From a virus, in IMG/VR virus record IMGVR_UViG_3300028384_000391, positions 1 to 28,388 of that record: a stretch of 28,388 bases of DNA, one strand, 5' to 3'. Within the stretch, counting starts at the first letter, position 1; each line of letters begins with the position of its first letter. The notes under the pieces were generated by a model, which made no database searches, had not been told where the DNA came from, and was given only the letters and a program-made list of their open reading frames with translations. Shown piece after piece: positions 7,750 to 15,214 of the stretch. Made by a program: the position numbers and the translations under genes.

Positions 7750-8366
7750 AAAACCCTGAGGAACTGGTACAAAAATATAATACTAAGAAACCATCTGGAT
7801 TTAAGATTTTTATCAGCACAGTTGGTGCATTGTTTGCTATCTCGCATTTGGGTCTATTAGGTTATTTGATTGATAGAAAACCTGAATCTGAACCCCCGTC
7901 AGTTCCTACAATCAATATTCCTCGCGGTCCATATTCTTCTTATAAGATTACTGCGGGGAAAGAAGGTTATATGATTGAATATCGTGCTAACGATCCTAAA
8001 GTTCTGGAGTCTGAAAAATCACTTAATTTAGATAAAGAAAAGAAAGGATTCTTTGGCGGAGGATCTGAGCAGCGAACAGAGTATCGCCGTGATCAATATA
8101 CTATGGAAGGTGTCAGAAACATGGGAGGTGCTGGAACTCTAGCAGAGGGAAAGTCTGCAAAAGAAATAGAGTGTATCGTGGCGGACGCTGGAGCACGGTC
8201 ACAAGGTGCGATGGCAGGAACCGCAATTAGCACAGGTCTTCTTGCTCCTGCTGTCATGAACATTCCTTACATTGGATGGTTAGCAGCAGGTTGGGCAACT
8301 CTTCTGGGTAATAAAGCAGGAGAATCTATTGGTTCTGAAGTCGGATCTGTATTTAATGATTGCTAA
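7746..8366 (+). CDS. Membrane protein with Gly-rich C-terminal region, 206 aa
   Basis: The 206-residue product has an N-terminal membrane segment (about residues 19-43, FKIFISTVGALFAISHLGLLGYL). A polar, charged middle follows, and then a Gly/Ala-rich C-terminal segment (about 150-195) whose spacing of small residues resembles a glycine-zipper membrane element. Two Cys residues (ECIV and the final FNDC) could matter for an oxidising compartment. The start is the ATGA overlap at 7746; the end is a TAATG overlap with the next gene. It may be a virion or injection membrane protein. That is inference from topology only. Confidence 0.75.
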   Translation: MKNPEELVQKYNTKKPSGFKIFISTVGALFAISHLGLLGYLIDRKPESEPPSVPTINIPRGPYSSYKITAGKEGYMIEYRANDPKVLESEKSLNLDKEKKGFFGGGSEQRTEYRRDQYTMEGVRNMGGAGTLAEGKSAKEIECIVADAGARSQGAMAGTAISTGLLAPAVMNIPYIGWLAAGWATLLGNKAGESIGSEVGSVFNDC

Positions 8367-9133
8367 TGGAAATTCGTGATATTCAAATTGATAATGTAAA
8401 TATTCCTGATATTCGGGTATATCAACCACCAGAATGGTTATCAAATCCATCATCAGTATTTGCTGCTCCACCTGTTACTCAACAGATTGGTGTGCCTGTG
8501 GTTGATATACCTGGATGTGTAGAAGCACACGAACAAAATACTAGTAGAGAGAGGAGTGGTATTCTTTCAGAGGATGATCCTAAAGGTGTAAAAACTTATT
8601 GTGATGCTGGTGTGCCATCATTCAACCCGATGGATTATAATAAAGATAAGTTAGAATTTGACTATGAACAACCAGTTCCTGTTGTAAGACCTCCTGAGAA
8701 ACCAGAGGTAGAGACACCCAAAACAGAAGTACCAAAAATTCCTAAGTGTCCTACGAGAGAACAGGAATTAAAAAACCCCATAGGAAAAATCCTAGAGGGC
8801 AATAAAAAGATTACTGGTTACGAACAGATCGGTAAAGAATGTTTGATGGTTACGGAGAGCCTAAACATTCCTGATCAAATTATACAAAATATTCCTAACC
8901 CTGGAGTAGTAACTACTACTGCTAGTATTGCTGTAGTCGCTACAACATCAGCACTGTTAGCAAAACCGCTGGCAGATCTACTTTTAAAAGTAGTCAAACC
9001 AACGGTCAAGAAAGTTATTAAAAAGATTTCTGCTATCAGGGGGAAGAACGTAAAGGTTGAGACTTTAAGGGAGCGCCGAGATCAGCAGCGTCAGAGGAAT
9101 AAGGCGATTCGCGCTTTGAAGGGGCGGGGATAG
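8366..9133 (+). CDS. Pro-rich phage protein with C-terminal membrane segment, 255 aa
   Basis: The start is the ATG at 8366, formed by a TAATG overlap with the previous stop; a TTG two codons upstream is less likely. The N-terminal two thirds are soluble, rich in Pro, Val and Ile. They contain a PE/PK-rich stretch at about residues 100-125 (RPPEKPEVETPKTEVPKIPK) and four or five Cys. A hydrophobic segment at about 182-206 (VTTTASIAVVATTSALLAKP) precedes a very basic tail. The TonB-like Pro-rich linker plus a membrane segment suggests an extended structural protein. Its 3' end overlaps a convergent minus-strand gene by 98 bases. The function is unknown. Confidence 0.75.
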   Translation: MEIRDIQIDNVNIPDIRVYQPPEWLSNPSSVFAAPPVTQQIGVPVVDIPGCVEAHEQNTSRERSGILSEDDPKGVKTYCDAGVPSFNPMDYNKDKLEFDYEQPVPVVRPPEKPEVETPKTEVPKIPKCPTREQELKNPIGKILEGNKKITGYEQIGKECLMVTESLNIPDQIIQNIPNPGVVTTTASIAVVATTSALLAKPLADLLLKVVKPTVKKVIKKISAIRGKNVKVETLRERRDQQRQRNKAIRALKGRG

Positions 9134-9941
9134 CATGGACGTGAGGGTGTGTATGTCTTGGAGGATTGTTCACTACCACGTCAGCACACACAGAATAATA
9201 AGGACTCTTGGGATGGAATTGAATTCCCTTTTTTAGGAGTTCGCCACAATTCTTAAGTCTCGCAATCTCAAAGTCAAGCCTTTTATTGGCAGTATTTTGC
9301 CTCATATAATTAATATTTGCTTGTGCCGCTTCCTTACACTGTTCTTGTAGTTTTTTATCCAATGGTCTAGACCATGTGGCAGAGAAACCTACACCAATGC
9401 TAAAGTTATCTTTTTGTCCAGTTCTTGTAGGAACTTTATATAAAATGGAACCAGGATTATCTGGAGCACCATCAGGAATAACATTGCCATCATTATCAAA
9501 GGCACCACTAAGATCTCTCATATCGTAGACAGGAGAGTCATAGTAATCTTCATATGGTCTTGTTACTGACGCTGTTCCAGTTACATAAGGCGTGAAGTTT
9601 AAGGTTGGACCTTGACACTGGATTCCATTCCCGTAAGTATTAGTAATATATGGACCCTGTAATACCTGGATCGCCTGATTAGTCACTGAGCCTGAACTAT
9701 TTGCGATTGGAGATGCCGTAGCAGACACACCTCCAACAGTTTCTGCATTTACTGGAGATGCAAACAGTAACGCAATTACTGCTGGAATATACTTGTAGTG
9801 TCGGTTACGCTTGTAACCTCTGTTGTTCTTTGAATGATCGTATGATTTTGTAAACCTGGAGAGGAAAGAGTTTCTGTGAACTGAAACGCTGCTCCTGGTG
9901 TTGTTTGTGTGAAGGTCGGTTTTGAATTCACTCCCGTCCAT
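9036..9941 (-). CDS. Secreted or virion protein conserved in cyanophages; start uncertain
   Basis: The minus-strand frame is open from 9941 to 9036. The N-terminal 43 or so codons overlap the preceding gene in another frame and look non-native. The convincing part starts near residue 44: a basic stretch, then IPAVIALLFASPVNA (52-66), a good signal peptide with AxA cleavage. The mature part has SVTNQAIQVLQGPYITNTYG, which I recall from other cyanophages, and a helical Cys-containing region (about 190-255). No ATG or GTG lies near the signal peptide; only TAC-AAG-TAT-ATT is found at about 9794-9786, where an ATG-AAG would be expected. The start may therefore be non-canonical (ATT), mutated, or the far ATG at 9941. 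The 3' end overlaps the opposing gene. Confidence 0.65.
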   Translation of the reverse strand: MDGSEFKTDLHTNNTRSSVSVHRNSFLSRFTKSYDHSKNNRGYKRNRHYKYIPAVIALLFASPVNAETVGGVSATASPIANSSGSVTNQAIQVLQGPYITNTYGNGIQCQGPTLNFTPYVTGTASVTRPYEDYYDSPVYDMRDLSGAFDNDGNVIPDGAPDNPGSILYKVPTRTGQKDNFSIGVGFSATWSRPLDKKLQEQCKEAAQANINYMRQNTANKRLDFEIARLKNCGELLKKGIQFHPKSPYYSVCADVVVNNPPRHTHPHVHAIPAPSKRESPYSSDAADLGAPLKSQPLRSSP

Positions 9942-10213
9942 TTTGATGTCACTCCATTAATAGTTACGTTAACTTCAGATGTTGAAGGTGATAAATTTCC
10001 ACTAGCGGTTACGCCAGATCCTGTTGCCGAGTATTGATAACCAGTAGAATAATCCATACTGTTTATCGTTTCTGTTATCTTTGATGTAGTTTCCGTATGG
10101 CTCGTCATTGAGCCCTGCGTGAAGTTCGGGACTACGGGGACTGCCATGGCAGGAGCAAGTGTCACACTTGCACCCACCACACTTAGGACAGACCAGATAA
10201 TCGTATTCTTCAT
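9776..10213 (-). CDS. Secreted Ser/Thr-rich phage protein, 145 aa
   Basis: The start is the ATG at 10213, with GAGGA about eight bases upstream; the longer TTG start at 10228 overlaps the upstream gene and lacks this. The product has a clear signal peptide (residues 1-23, MKNTIIWSVLSVVGASVTLA, cleaved after AMA). The mature part is 120 residues rich in Thr, Ser and Gly with repeated short beta-like patterns. From memory, the PNFTQGSMTSHTETTSKI segment is common to cyanophages. Three such secreted proteins are encoded in a row on this strand, which suggests an extracytoplasmic structure or virion decoration. The function is unknown. Confidence 0.75.
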   Translation of the reverse strand: MKNTIIWSVLSVVGASVTLAPAMAVPVVPNFTQGSMTSHTETTSKITETINSMDYSTGYQYSATGSGVTASGNLSPSTSEVNVTINGVTSKWTGVNSKPTFTQTTPGAAFQFTETLSSPGLQNHTIIQRTTEVTSVTDTTSIFQQ

Positions 10214-10224
10214 TACGAACGTCC

Positions 10225-10722
10225 TCAATCAATTACAGTGATCTCGCTCACGAATTGTCCTGTAGCACTACTACCAGCACCACCAGCAGTCACGGTAAGG
10301 GCACCGCCTGTAGTTACAGTACCTGCTAGTGAACCAGCAGTTCCTGCGGTGTAAGAAGTAAGTGAGGAGAAGTTAGGAACATCACCTACAGTAGGAGCAG
10401 CAGTTGGAACTACATCACCTTGTGTAAACGACTGAGAGAAACTAAATGCATTTCCATCAGTTGTTTGTGTTGCAGAGATAGTGCCAGGAGCAAGTAGACC
10501 AGAGGTGATAGTTCCTGCAGAGATTGTTCCTGCAGTTGTACCATCCGTAGTGCTGACTCCACTACCCGAGATTGCATAGGAAGAACCTACTCTTGTGGCG
10601 GTTGAACGTGCAGCATCAACAGTAAGTTGAACACTGGATGCGTGTTTAGTGACAAGTCCGCCAGCATTTGCAGCACCTGCGGTCATCAGTAACATTCCTA
10701 AAGTAATACTTAGCTTATTCAT
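10225..10722 (-). CDS. Secreted Gly/Thr/Ser-rich phage protein, 165 aa
   Basis: The ATG at 10722 gives a 165-residue product with a signal peptide (MNKLSITLGMLLMTAGAANA, residues 1-20, AxA site); a GTG three codons earlier is possible. The mature protein is low in charge and rich in Gly, Thr, Ser and Ala, with alternating patterns typical of beta-sheet surface or fibre proteins (GTISAGTITSGLLAPG). A late promoter GATAAATA lies 25 bases upstream at 10747-10754. The stop lies 9 bases past the start of the next gene's leader (TGA next to the GAGGA site), so the two are probably coupled. The function is unknown. Confidence 0.75.
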   Translation of the reverse strand: MNKLSITLGMLLMTAGAANAGGLVTKHASSVQLTVDAARSTATRVGSSYAISGSGVSTTDGTTAGTISAGTITSGLLAPGTISATQTTDGNAFSFSQSFTQGDVVPTAAPTVGDVPNFSSLTSYTAGTAGSLAGTVTTGGALTVTAGGAGSSATGQFVSEITVID

Positions 10723-10746
10723 CGGAGTCACGAGTATGGTCAGCTT

Positions 10747-10754
10747 TATTTATC
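10747..10754 (-). promoter_or_regulatory. T4-type late promoter (GATAAATA), minus strand
   Basis: The minus strand reads GATAAATA here, 25 bases before the ATG at 10722. It probably drives the three secreted-protein genes (10722 down to 9036). It lies in the 73-base gap after the small membrane-protein gene that ends at 10796. Confidence 0.65.
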
Positions 10755-10795
10755 TCTGTAGACAAATTACCGACCGTTGTGTCACCAAACGACAT

Positions 10796-11035
10796 TCAAA
10801 AGAATTCGCCGTCGTCACCGATCTGATAGTCGCCATCGTGATCGTGAACAGCATCACTGTCTGTGCTACGATCAGATAAGGAACTACCTTCGTCACTTTC
10901 TTTAAGTTCTTCATATGCTAGTGAAATTATTGTATATATGTAATAAGAAACGCCCGCTAGAAGAATAATGAGACACCAGATAATACTCCAGGTCACATCA
11001 TTTACATCTTCTAGTGGGCGCAAAAATAAATTCAT
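10796..11035 (-). CDS. Small membrane protein with acidic tail, 79 aa
   Basis: This 79-residue protein has one strong transmembrane segment (about residues 14-40, VTWSIIWCLIILLAGVSYYI) and a very acidic C-terminal tail with many Asp, Glu and Ser and a DHDGD stretch. It starts in an ATGA overlap with the gene upstream on the same strand (11032-11035). It is the last of a chain of tiny overlapping genes running from talC. The acidic tail could bind cations or a partner. No function is known to me. Confidence 0.7.
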   Translation of the reverse strand: MNLFLRPLEDVNDVTWSIIWCLIILLAGVSYYIYTIISLAYEELKESDEGSSLSDRSTDSDAVHDHDGDYQIGDDGEFF

Positions 11036-11181
11036 GGATTCCTCGGATCAATTCCCAACTGTTTTAGATATTCAATCCACCAGTCGGCGTCCTTTATATA
11101 TCTCCAGTTAGGAACCTCCTTACCACGCTCTACAACATAGTATTGATGAAGGGCATCATCTATAGTCTGTGCGATCTCCAT
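11032..11181 (-). CDS. Small soluble protein, 49 aa
   Basis: The preferred start is the ATG at 11181, preceded by the purine-rich GAGGAAGAG that also encodes the acidic end of the upstream gene. An earlier in-frame ATG at 11262 would add 27 residues over the upstream gene. The 49-residue product (MEIAQTIDDALHQYYVVERG at its N-terminus) is Trp- and Tyr-rich toward the C-terminus, with no membrane segment. It overlaps the upstream gene by 26 bases and the downstream gene by four. I do not recognise it. Confidence 0.6.
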   Translation of the reverse strand: MEIAQTIDDALHQYYVVERGKEVPNWRYIKDADWWIEYLKQLGIDPRNP

Positions 11182-11368
11182 ACTCTTCTTCCTCTGTGTC
11201 AACATCTTCATATGGATTTTCCACGAAGGGTCCTCGTTTTCGTAAAGGTTCTCGTTTAACATAATCCTGCTCGGAATTAACTACTTCTATCCATACGGCA
11301 AGTTTCATTACTATGTAGATGATTGCCAGTGGTAAGAAACATGCGATTAGAGTAATTTGATATTTCAT
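11156..11368 (-). CDS. Small membrane protein, 70 aa
   Basis: An N-terminal transmembrane helix (about residues 4-26, QITLIACFLPLAIIYIVMKL) precedes a charged cytoplasmic tail that ends in a Glu-rich stretch. The 70-residue gene starts in an ATGA overlap with the upstream 47-residue gene and overlaps the downstream gene by 26 bases. The topology matches its neighbours, all small membrane or acidic proteins of unknown role. Confidence 0.65.
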   Translation of the reverse strand: MKYQITLIACFLPLAIIYIVMKLAVWIEVVNSEQDYVKREPLRKRGPFVENPYEDVDTEEEEYGDRTDYR

Positions 11369-11508
11369 AAATCTCCTTCGTATTCTTCATCCTCATCCCA
11401 CTCAGGTTCATACAATGGACATGGTTCTTCAAAGAGATGGTTCATCCTAAGTTGACTGATTCTCTCTCTTAAAGATTTATAAAATTCTCTTTTTTCGTCA
11501 GGGTTCAT
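11365..11508 (-). CDS. Tiny acidic protein, 47 aa
   Basis: The ATG at 11508 sits in an ATGA overlap with the stop of the upstream 52-residue gene. It gives 47 residues: a charged helix (NPDEKREFYKSLRERISQL) and an acidic tail. A longer frame from 11721 exists but would overlap talC and the 52-residue gene. The chained four-base overlaps on both sides favour the short version. The function is unknown. Confidence 0.6.
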   Translation of the reverse strand: MNPDEKREFYKSLRERISQLRMNHLFEEPCPLYEPEWDEDEEYEGDL

Positions 11509-11663
11509 TTGTGTGGTTTTGTAAATGGCTCCCAGTGTTCCCAACCATATTTGTGGACTAAATGCATACCAATAATAGGTACAAAAACTAAAAAGAACCC
11601 CATGACACCTAGACACCATGGGGTTTGCATAACAGATCTTACAAAGAGTTGGATGTGACTCAT
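11505..11663 (-). CDS. Tiny membrane protein coupled to talC, 52 aa
   Basis: This gene starts at the ATG that overlaps the talC stop (ATGA, 11660-11663). The 52-residue product has one hydrophobic segment (about residues 15-36, PWCLGVMGFFLVFVPIIGMH) and ends in an aromatic, basic tail (YGWEHWEPFTKPHK). Its stop overlaps the next start by ATGA. Start and stop coupling on both sides and a good membrane helix support a real gene. The role is unknown. Confidence 0.65.
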   Translation of the reverse strand: MSHIQLFVRSVMQTPWCLGVMGFFLVFVPIIGMHLVHKYGWEHWEPFTKPHK

Positions 11664-12307
11664 GAAGATTCCCAATCTTTCTGGAAAAGATCAAGTCCTT
11701 CGCGAGTAAGAACATGATCATACATTTTCCAGAATACTTTAGGTGGCATGGTGATTACATCAGCACCATACATGTAGCATCTGGATACATGATGAACATC
11801 GCGAAGACTTGCTCCCAAGATTTTAGTCTTAACTCCATGAGTAGTATATGCTCCACTAATTGCACGAACAAGTTCTACTCCACTGAAGGAGTTATCATTG
11901 CAACGTCCTACAAAAGGACTTACATAAGTAGCACCTGCTTTAGCAGCAAGAATTGCTTGTGCAACTGAGAAGATTAAAGTCACATTAGTCTTCACATTCA
12001 AAGATGAGAGTGCCTTACATGCAATCAATCCTTCTACAGTACATGGTACTTTGATGGTGACTGATGGTCTAGCTAATCCAATAAATTGCTGAGCTTGTTC
12101 AATCATTTCTTCAGCAGTATCTGCAACTACTTCACATGACACACTTTCAAACTGTGGATAGCAAGAAGTCAGTTCTCTAGCAACATCAGGAAGAGTTCTT
12201 CCACTACGCTTGATTAATGTAGGATTAGTTGTTACACCATCAATTAATCCAGTGCGTGCTGCTTTTTTAATTTCGTCAAGGTCAGCGGTGTCTAAAAAGA
12301 TTTTCAT
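11660..12307 (-). CDS. talC: Transaldolase, TalC/MipB (fructose-6-phosphate aldolase-like) family
   Basis: The 215-residue length and sequence match the short transaldolases found in many cyanophages. The Schiff-base lysine is K86 in TIKVPCT. Other family residues include FLDTAD at the start and VTTNPTLIKRSG (25-37). The enzyme transfers a dihydroxyacetone unit between sugar phosphates in the pentose phosphate pathway. It follows zwf and gnd on the same strand. A separate late promoter, CTAAATA, lies 21 bases upstream, so it can be transcribed alone. The stop overlaps a small membrane-protein gene. In infected cells it should favour pentose phosphate flux for nucleotide synthesis; that is known for the family and inferred here. 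Confidence 0.95.
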   Translation of the reverse strand: MKIFLDTADLDEIKKAARTGLIDGVTTNPTLIKRSGRTLPDVARELTSCYPQFESVSCEVVADTAEEMIEQAQQFIGLARPSVTIKVPCTVEGLIACKALSSLNVKTNVTLIFSVAQAILAAKAGATYVSPFVGRCNDNSFSGVELVRAISGAYTTHGVKTKILGASLRDVHHVSRCYMYGADVITMPPKVFWKMYDHVLTREGLDLFQKDWESS

Positions 12308-12327
12308 GAGTTAAATTACCTGTGTTT

Positions 12328-12334
12328 TATTTAG
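12328..12334 (-). promoter_or_regulatory. T4-type late promoter (CTAAATA) for talC
   Basis: The minus strand reads ACTAAATA just after the zwf stop, 21 bases before the talC ATG at 12307. The short zwf-talC gap and this motif give talC its own late transcript besides read-through from zwf. Confidence 0.6.
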
Positions 12335-12335
12335 T

Positions 12336-13769
12336 TTAAGATGGGAAGTCCCAGTCAGTAATGCGATCTACTTTGTGTTGCGGACCCCACCCACCAGTAT
12401 AGATGTAAGGAGTAGTACGAATGGGACAACTATCACCAGTACACAGAAGATCATCTACAATCCTCCATGACTCCATTACTTCTTCAGCGTGGACGAAGTG
12501 GGATTGGTCTCGGTTGATGGCATCGTATAAGAGTTTTTCGTATCCATCAACTGCTCTGTCTTCTGGGTAGGCATGAGTGAGTGTAGCAAGTTCAAGAGTA
12601 TCATCAAGCCCAGGAGATTTGATGTCCATCCTAATATCAAGATGAGGATTAGGCTGTAGACGCATGACAATACGATCGTTGACTTCTCCTTCATATAACT
12701 TTAGCGGTGGTGCTTTGAGTTTAATGACTACTTCTACACATTGATAGGGGAGTTTCTTACCCGTCATGACGTTAAAAGGAACTCCTTCCCAACGCCAGTT
12801 ATTGACGAATAAACTACCAGCAAAATAGGTAGGAGTATTACTGTGAGGATCAACACCCTCTTCATCACGGTAGTCATGATATTGTCCAAGAATAATGTTC
12901 TCTGATAGTTTAGTGGCGGCAAGCACCTTTGTCTTCTCACGTCTGATTTCCCTAGCATTCATCTTGCTAGGTGGTTCCATAGCAATCAATGCAAGAACCT
13001 GTAAGATGTGGTTCTGTAGCATGTCACGAACTGCACCAGCAGTTTCATAGTATTGAGAGCGACCCTCGCAACCAATTGTTTCGGATGCAAAGATTTGAAC
13101 TTCTTCTATGTACTGACGATTCCAAAGTGGTTCCAGAAGAATGTTGCTAAACCTAGTAGCGAGAATGTTATTAACAGTATCTTTGCCAAGATAATGGTCA
13201 ATGCGATATACTTGTTTCTCGCGTAGATGTCGCTCAACCACAGACTGTAGATAATCAGCAGATTTATAATCGTGCCCAAAGGGTTTTTCAATAACCAGAC
13301 GCGATGCGTCGGGATCATTGAGGACTCCTGCTTCTTTGAGATTGATGATAGCATTCGCATATCTTTCTGGCGGTACGGACAAGAAGTAAGTATTGTCGTG
13401 TAGATAATTTGGAAGATGATGAAGACTATCAACGTTATCTAGATCAGCAGAAATGTAATCTAGTTGTCTTAAGAACTCTTCTGGGTATTCTCCCAAAGAA
13501 TCTTTCCATGCTTTCACTCCAATATCCCTTCTTGCGGCACCAGTAATTACAAATTCATTTGGAAGAAGATTTTTTTTCCAAAGTTTATAAAGTGCTGGGA
13601 TAAGTTTCCTACGACATAGATCTCCAGTCGCACCGAAGATAACAATCCCTTTAGTGAGCTGTTCCATTTCCATCATACTTGTCTGTTTCGTAGTAGTTAT
13701 TTTCACCTTTTCGTAGCCCGAAATATATTGTGGATAATACAAAGGGTATTGTTCCCCAAACCAAGACAT
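12336..13769 (-). CDS. zwf: Glucose-6-phosphate 1-dehydrogenase
   Basis: Zwf oxidises glucose 6-phosphate with NADP to start the oxidative pentose phosphate pathway. The 477-residue protein has the nucleotide-binding motif GATGDLCRRKL (46-56), the EKPFGHD motif (161-167) and the active-site RIDHYLGK (189-196). The length is near the family norm. The start at 13769 overlaps the gnd stop as TGATG and adds about 30 residues before the usual N-terminus; internal ATGs around codons 32-35 are alternatives. It lies directly after gnd and before talC, so the oxidative branch genes are clustered. This should raise NADPH for dNTP synthesis by NrdAB. Confidence 0.96.
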   Translation of the reverse strand: MSWFGEQYPLYYPQYISGYEKVKITTTKQTSMMEMEQLTKGIVIFGATGDLCRRKLIPALYKLWKKNLLPNEFVITGAARRDIGVKAWKDSLGEYPEEFLRQLDYISADLDNVDSLHHLPNYLHDNTYFLSVPPERYANAIINLKEAGVLNDPDASRLVIEKPFGHDYKSADYLQSVVERHLREKQVYRIDHYLGKDTVNNILATRFSNILLEPLWNRQYIEEVQIFASETIGCEGRSQYYETAGAVRDMLQNHILQVLALIAMEPPSKMNAREIRREKTKVLAATKLSENIILGQYHDYRDEEGVDPHSNTPTYFAGSLFVNNWRWEGVPFNVMTGKKLPYQCVEVVIKLKAPPLKLYEGEVNDRIVMRLQPNPHLDIRMDIKSPGLDDTLELATLTHAYPEDRAVDGYEKLLYDAINRDQSHFVHAEEVMESWRIVDDLLCTGDSCPIRTTPYIYTGGWGPQHKVDRITDWDFPS

Positions 13770-14809
13770 CAGCGAACGTCATGACCACCAAACATAGCTC
13801 TCATTCCATTTAGAACCTTGGCTGTGAAAGCACCCAGACGGCGTGACTCAAAGCGTGCCCACAGCGCACTGCTGATAACAGGAGCGGGTATGCCAAGATC
13901 CACAGCAGCGTGAACAGTCCAACGACCTTCACCACTGTCTGATACTCCCCCATCGTATTTGCTAAGCTCTCTATCGCGGCGTAATACATCAGCGGTAAGG
14001 TCAAGCAACCAACTGCCAACCACAGAACCACGACGCCAACACTCAGCCACCTTAGCAACATTAATGTCGTAGCAATAATCTTCGGGACAATCCATTGGAG
14101 CGACCTCAGCATCTCCCTCCTTGACATACTTGCTACCTGCGTTTGCTTCATGTAAAATGTTGAAACCTTCGGCATATGCCTGCATGATTCCATATTCAAT
14201 GCCATTATGAACCATCTTCACAAAGTGACCAGCGCCAGGAGATCCTGCATGAATCCAACCGAACTCTTCAGGGTAGAAAGTATAACCGTCTCTGTCACTG
14301 GTTCTAGGGGCAGCGGAGATACCTGGGGAGAGGGCATCAAAGATTGAACGGCAAGTGGATACTGCAGTATCTGCACCACCAACCATAAGACAATATCCAC
14401 GCTCCAAACCGTAAACACCACCACTAGTGCCACAGTCAATATATTGGATGCCCAACTTAGACAACCTCTCCGCCCTGCGTCTAGAGTCTTTAAAATTGGA
14501 ATTGCCATGATCAATAATAATATCGCCTTCCACACAAAATTGTAGTAGCTCATTAAGGGTATCCTCTACAGTTTCAGCGGGCACAACCATCATGAAGACT
14601 CCAGGAGTCTCTCCAGTTGTTTTGTTTGCATGTACTATTTGAACAAGGCTTTCCAGAGAAGTGGTATATCCACTGATATAACCTGCTTCATATTGTGCCT
14701 CAGCTTTTTGAACATTGTTTCTAAATCCGTGTACTTCATGTCCAGCAGCAATGAGACGACGGGACATGCCCTCGCCCATTCTGCCTAAACCAATCATTCC
14801 TACTTTCAT
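13769..14809 (-). CDS. gnd: 6-phosphogluconate dehydrogenase, decarboxylating, short form
   Basis: Gnd converts 6-phosphogluconate to ribulose 5-phosphate, CO2 and NADPH. The 346-residue length is that of the shorter YqeC/GndA-like enzymes. Family motifs are GLGRMG (7-12, NADP site), DHGNS (100-104), GTSGG (127-131) and GHFVKMVHNGIEYGIMQ (194-210) with catalytic K198, N202 and E205. It starts in an ATGA overlap with an upstream 55-residue gene and ends in a TGATG overlap with zwf, giving a tight gnd-zwf unit. A complete catalytic set is visible. Confidence 0.95.
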   Translation of the reverse strand: MKVGMIGLGRMGEGMSRRLIAAGHEVHGFRNNVQKAEAQYEAGYISGYTTSLESLVQIVHANKTTGETPGVFMMVVPAETVEDTLNELLQFCVEGDIIIDHGNSNFKDSRRRAERLSKLGIQYIDCGTSGGVYGLERGYCLMVGGADTAVSTCRSIFDALSPGISAAPRTSDRDGYTFYPEEFGWIHAGSPGAGHFVKMVHNGIEYGIMQAYAEGFNILHEANAGSKYVKEGDAEVAPMDCPEDYCYDINVAKVAECWRRGSVVGSWLLDLTADVLRRDRELSKYDGGVSDSGEGRWTVHAAVDLGIPAPVISSALWARFESRRLGAFTAKVLNGMRAMFGGHDVR

Positions 14810-14973
14810 AATAGTTTACCTGGGATGTAATCAATTTCTTCAAGGACTTCATTTAAAAGTTCCTCATAATCTTTGAACATTCTGTCTCCTGCAATGAAAC
14901 ATCTTTGGCGTCTCCAAAGTGCTTCTGCAAGCATTTTTTTCTCTCGTTCTGTAAAACTTTGAAACCTTGACAT
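14806..14973 (-). CDS. Small charged protein coupled to gnd, 55 aa
   Basis: The ATG at 14973 opens a 55-residue frame whose stop overlaps the gnd start (ATGA). The product is helical and charged (MSRFQSFTEREKKMLAEALW) with one Cys and no membrane segment. A weak, imperfect ATAAACTA-like late motif is just upstream, in the 22-base gap after the previous gene. The function is unknown. Confidence 0.65.
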   Translation of the reverse strand: MSRFQSFTEREKKMLAEALWRRQRCFIAGDRMFKDYEELLNEVLEEIDYIPGKLL

Positions 14974-14995
14974 GTTATGTTTTTGTTTAGTTTAT

Positions 14996-15214
14996 CTATA
15001 ATGTGATCTTGAGCCATGGTAATAGCGGTGGGATCACTCCAATGAGTCTAAGCAGACCCTCAGCAAAAAGTGCAAGAACAACCCAACCAACACACATACT
15101 GATAATTGAAGCATTACGATTGTGTTTGCGTATGGCATCATCAATCATCTCCTGTACTTCTTCTTTTGTTGTGAACTCAGGGGGTTCAACATTTTTACCC
15201 CAGTTCTTAAACAT
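14996..15214 (-). CDS. Small membrane protein, 72 aa
   Basis: This 72-residue product has a charged helical N-terminus (about residues 13-35) and a C-terminal membrane segment (about 38-66, containing ISMCVGWVVLALFAEGLLRL). It overlaps the end of the PTOX gene by eight bases and is followed by the gnd operon. Its position between a membrane oxidase and the sugar-phosphate genes might mean a membrane partner, but nothing in the sequence shows that. Confidence 0.7.
   Translation of the reverse strand: MFKNWGKNVEPPEFTTKEEVQEMIDDAIRKHNRNASIISMCVGWVVLALFAEGLLRLIGVIPPLLPWLKITL

Noticed and set aside
10002-10232. Minus-strand frame with a Cys-rich CPKCGGCKCDTCSC segment
   Set aside because: It overlaps the signal-peptide gene at 10213 in another frame. 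The Cys run comes from codons of that gene, and the remaining sequence shows no zinc-finger pattern.
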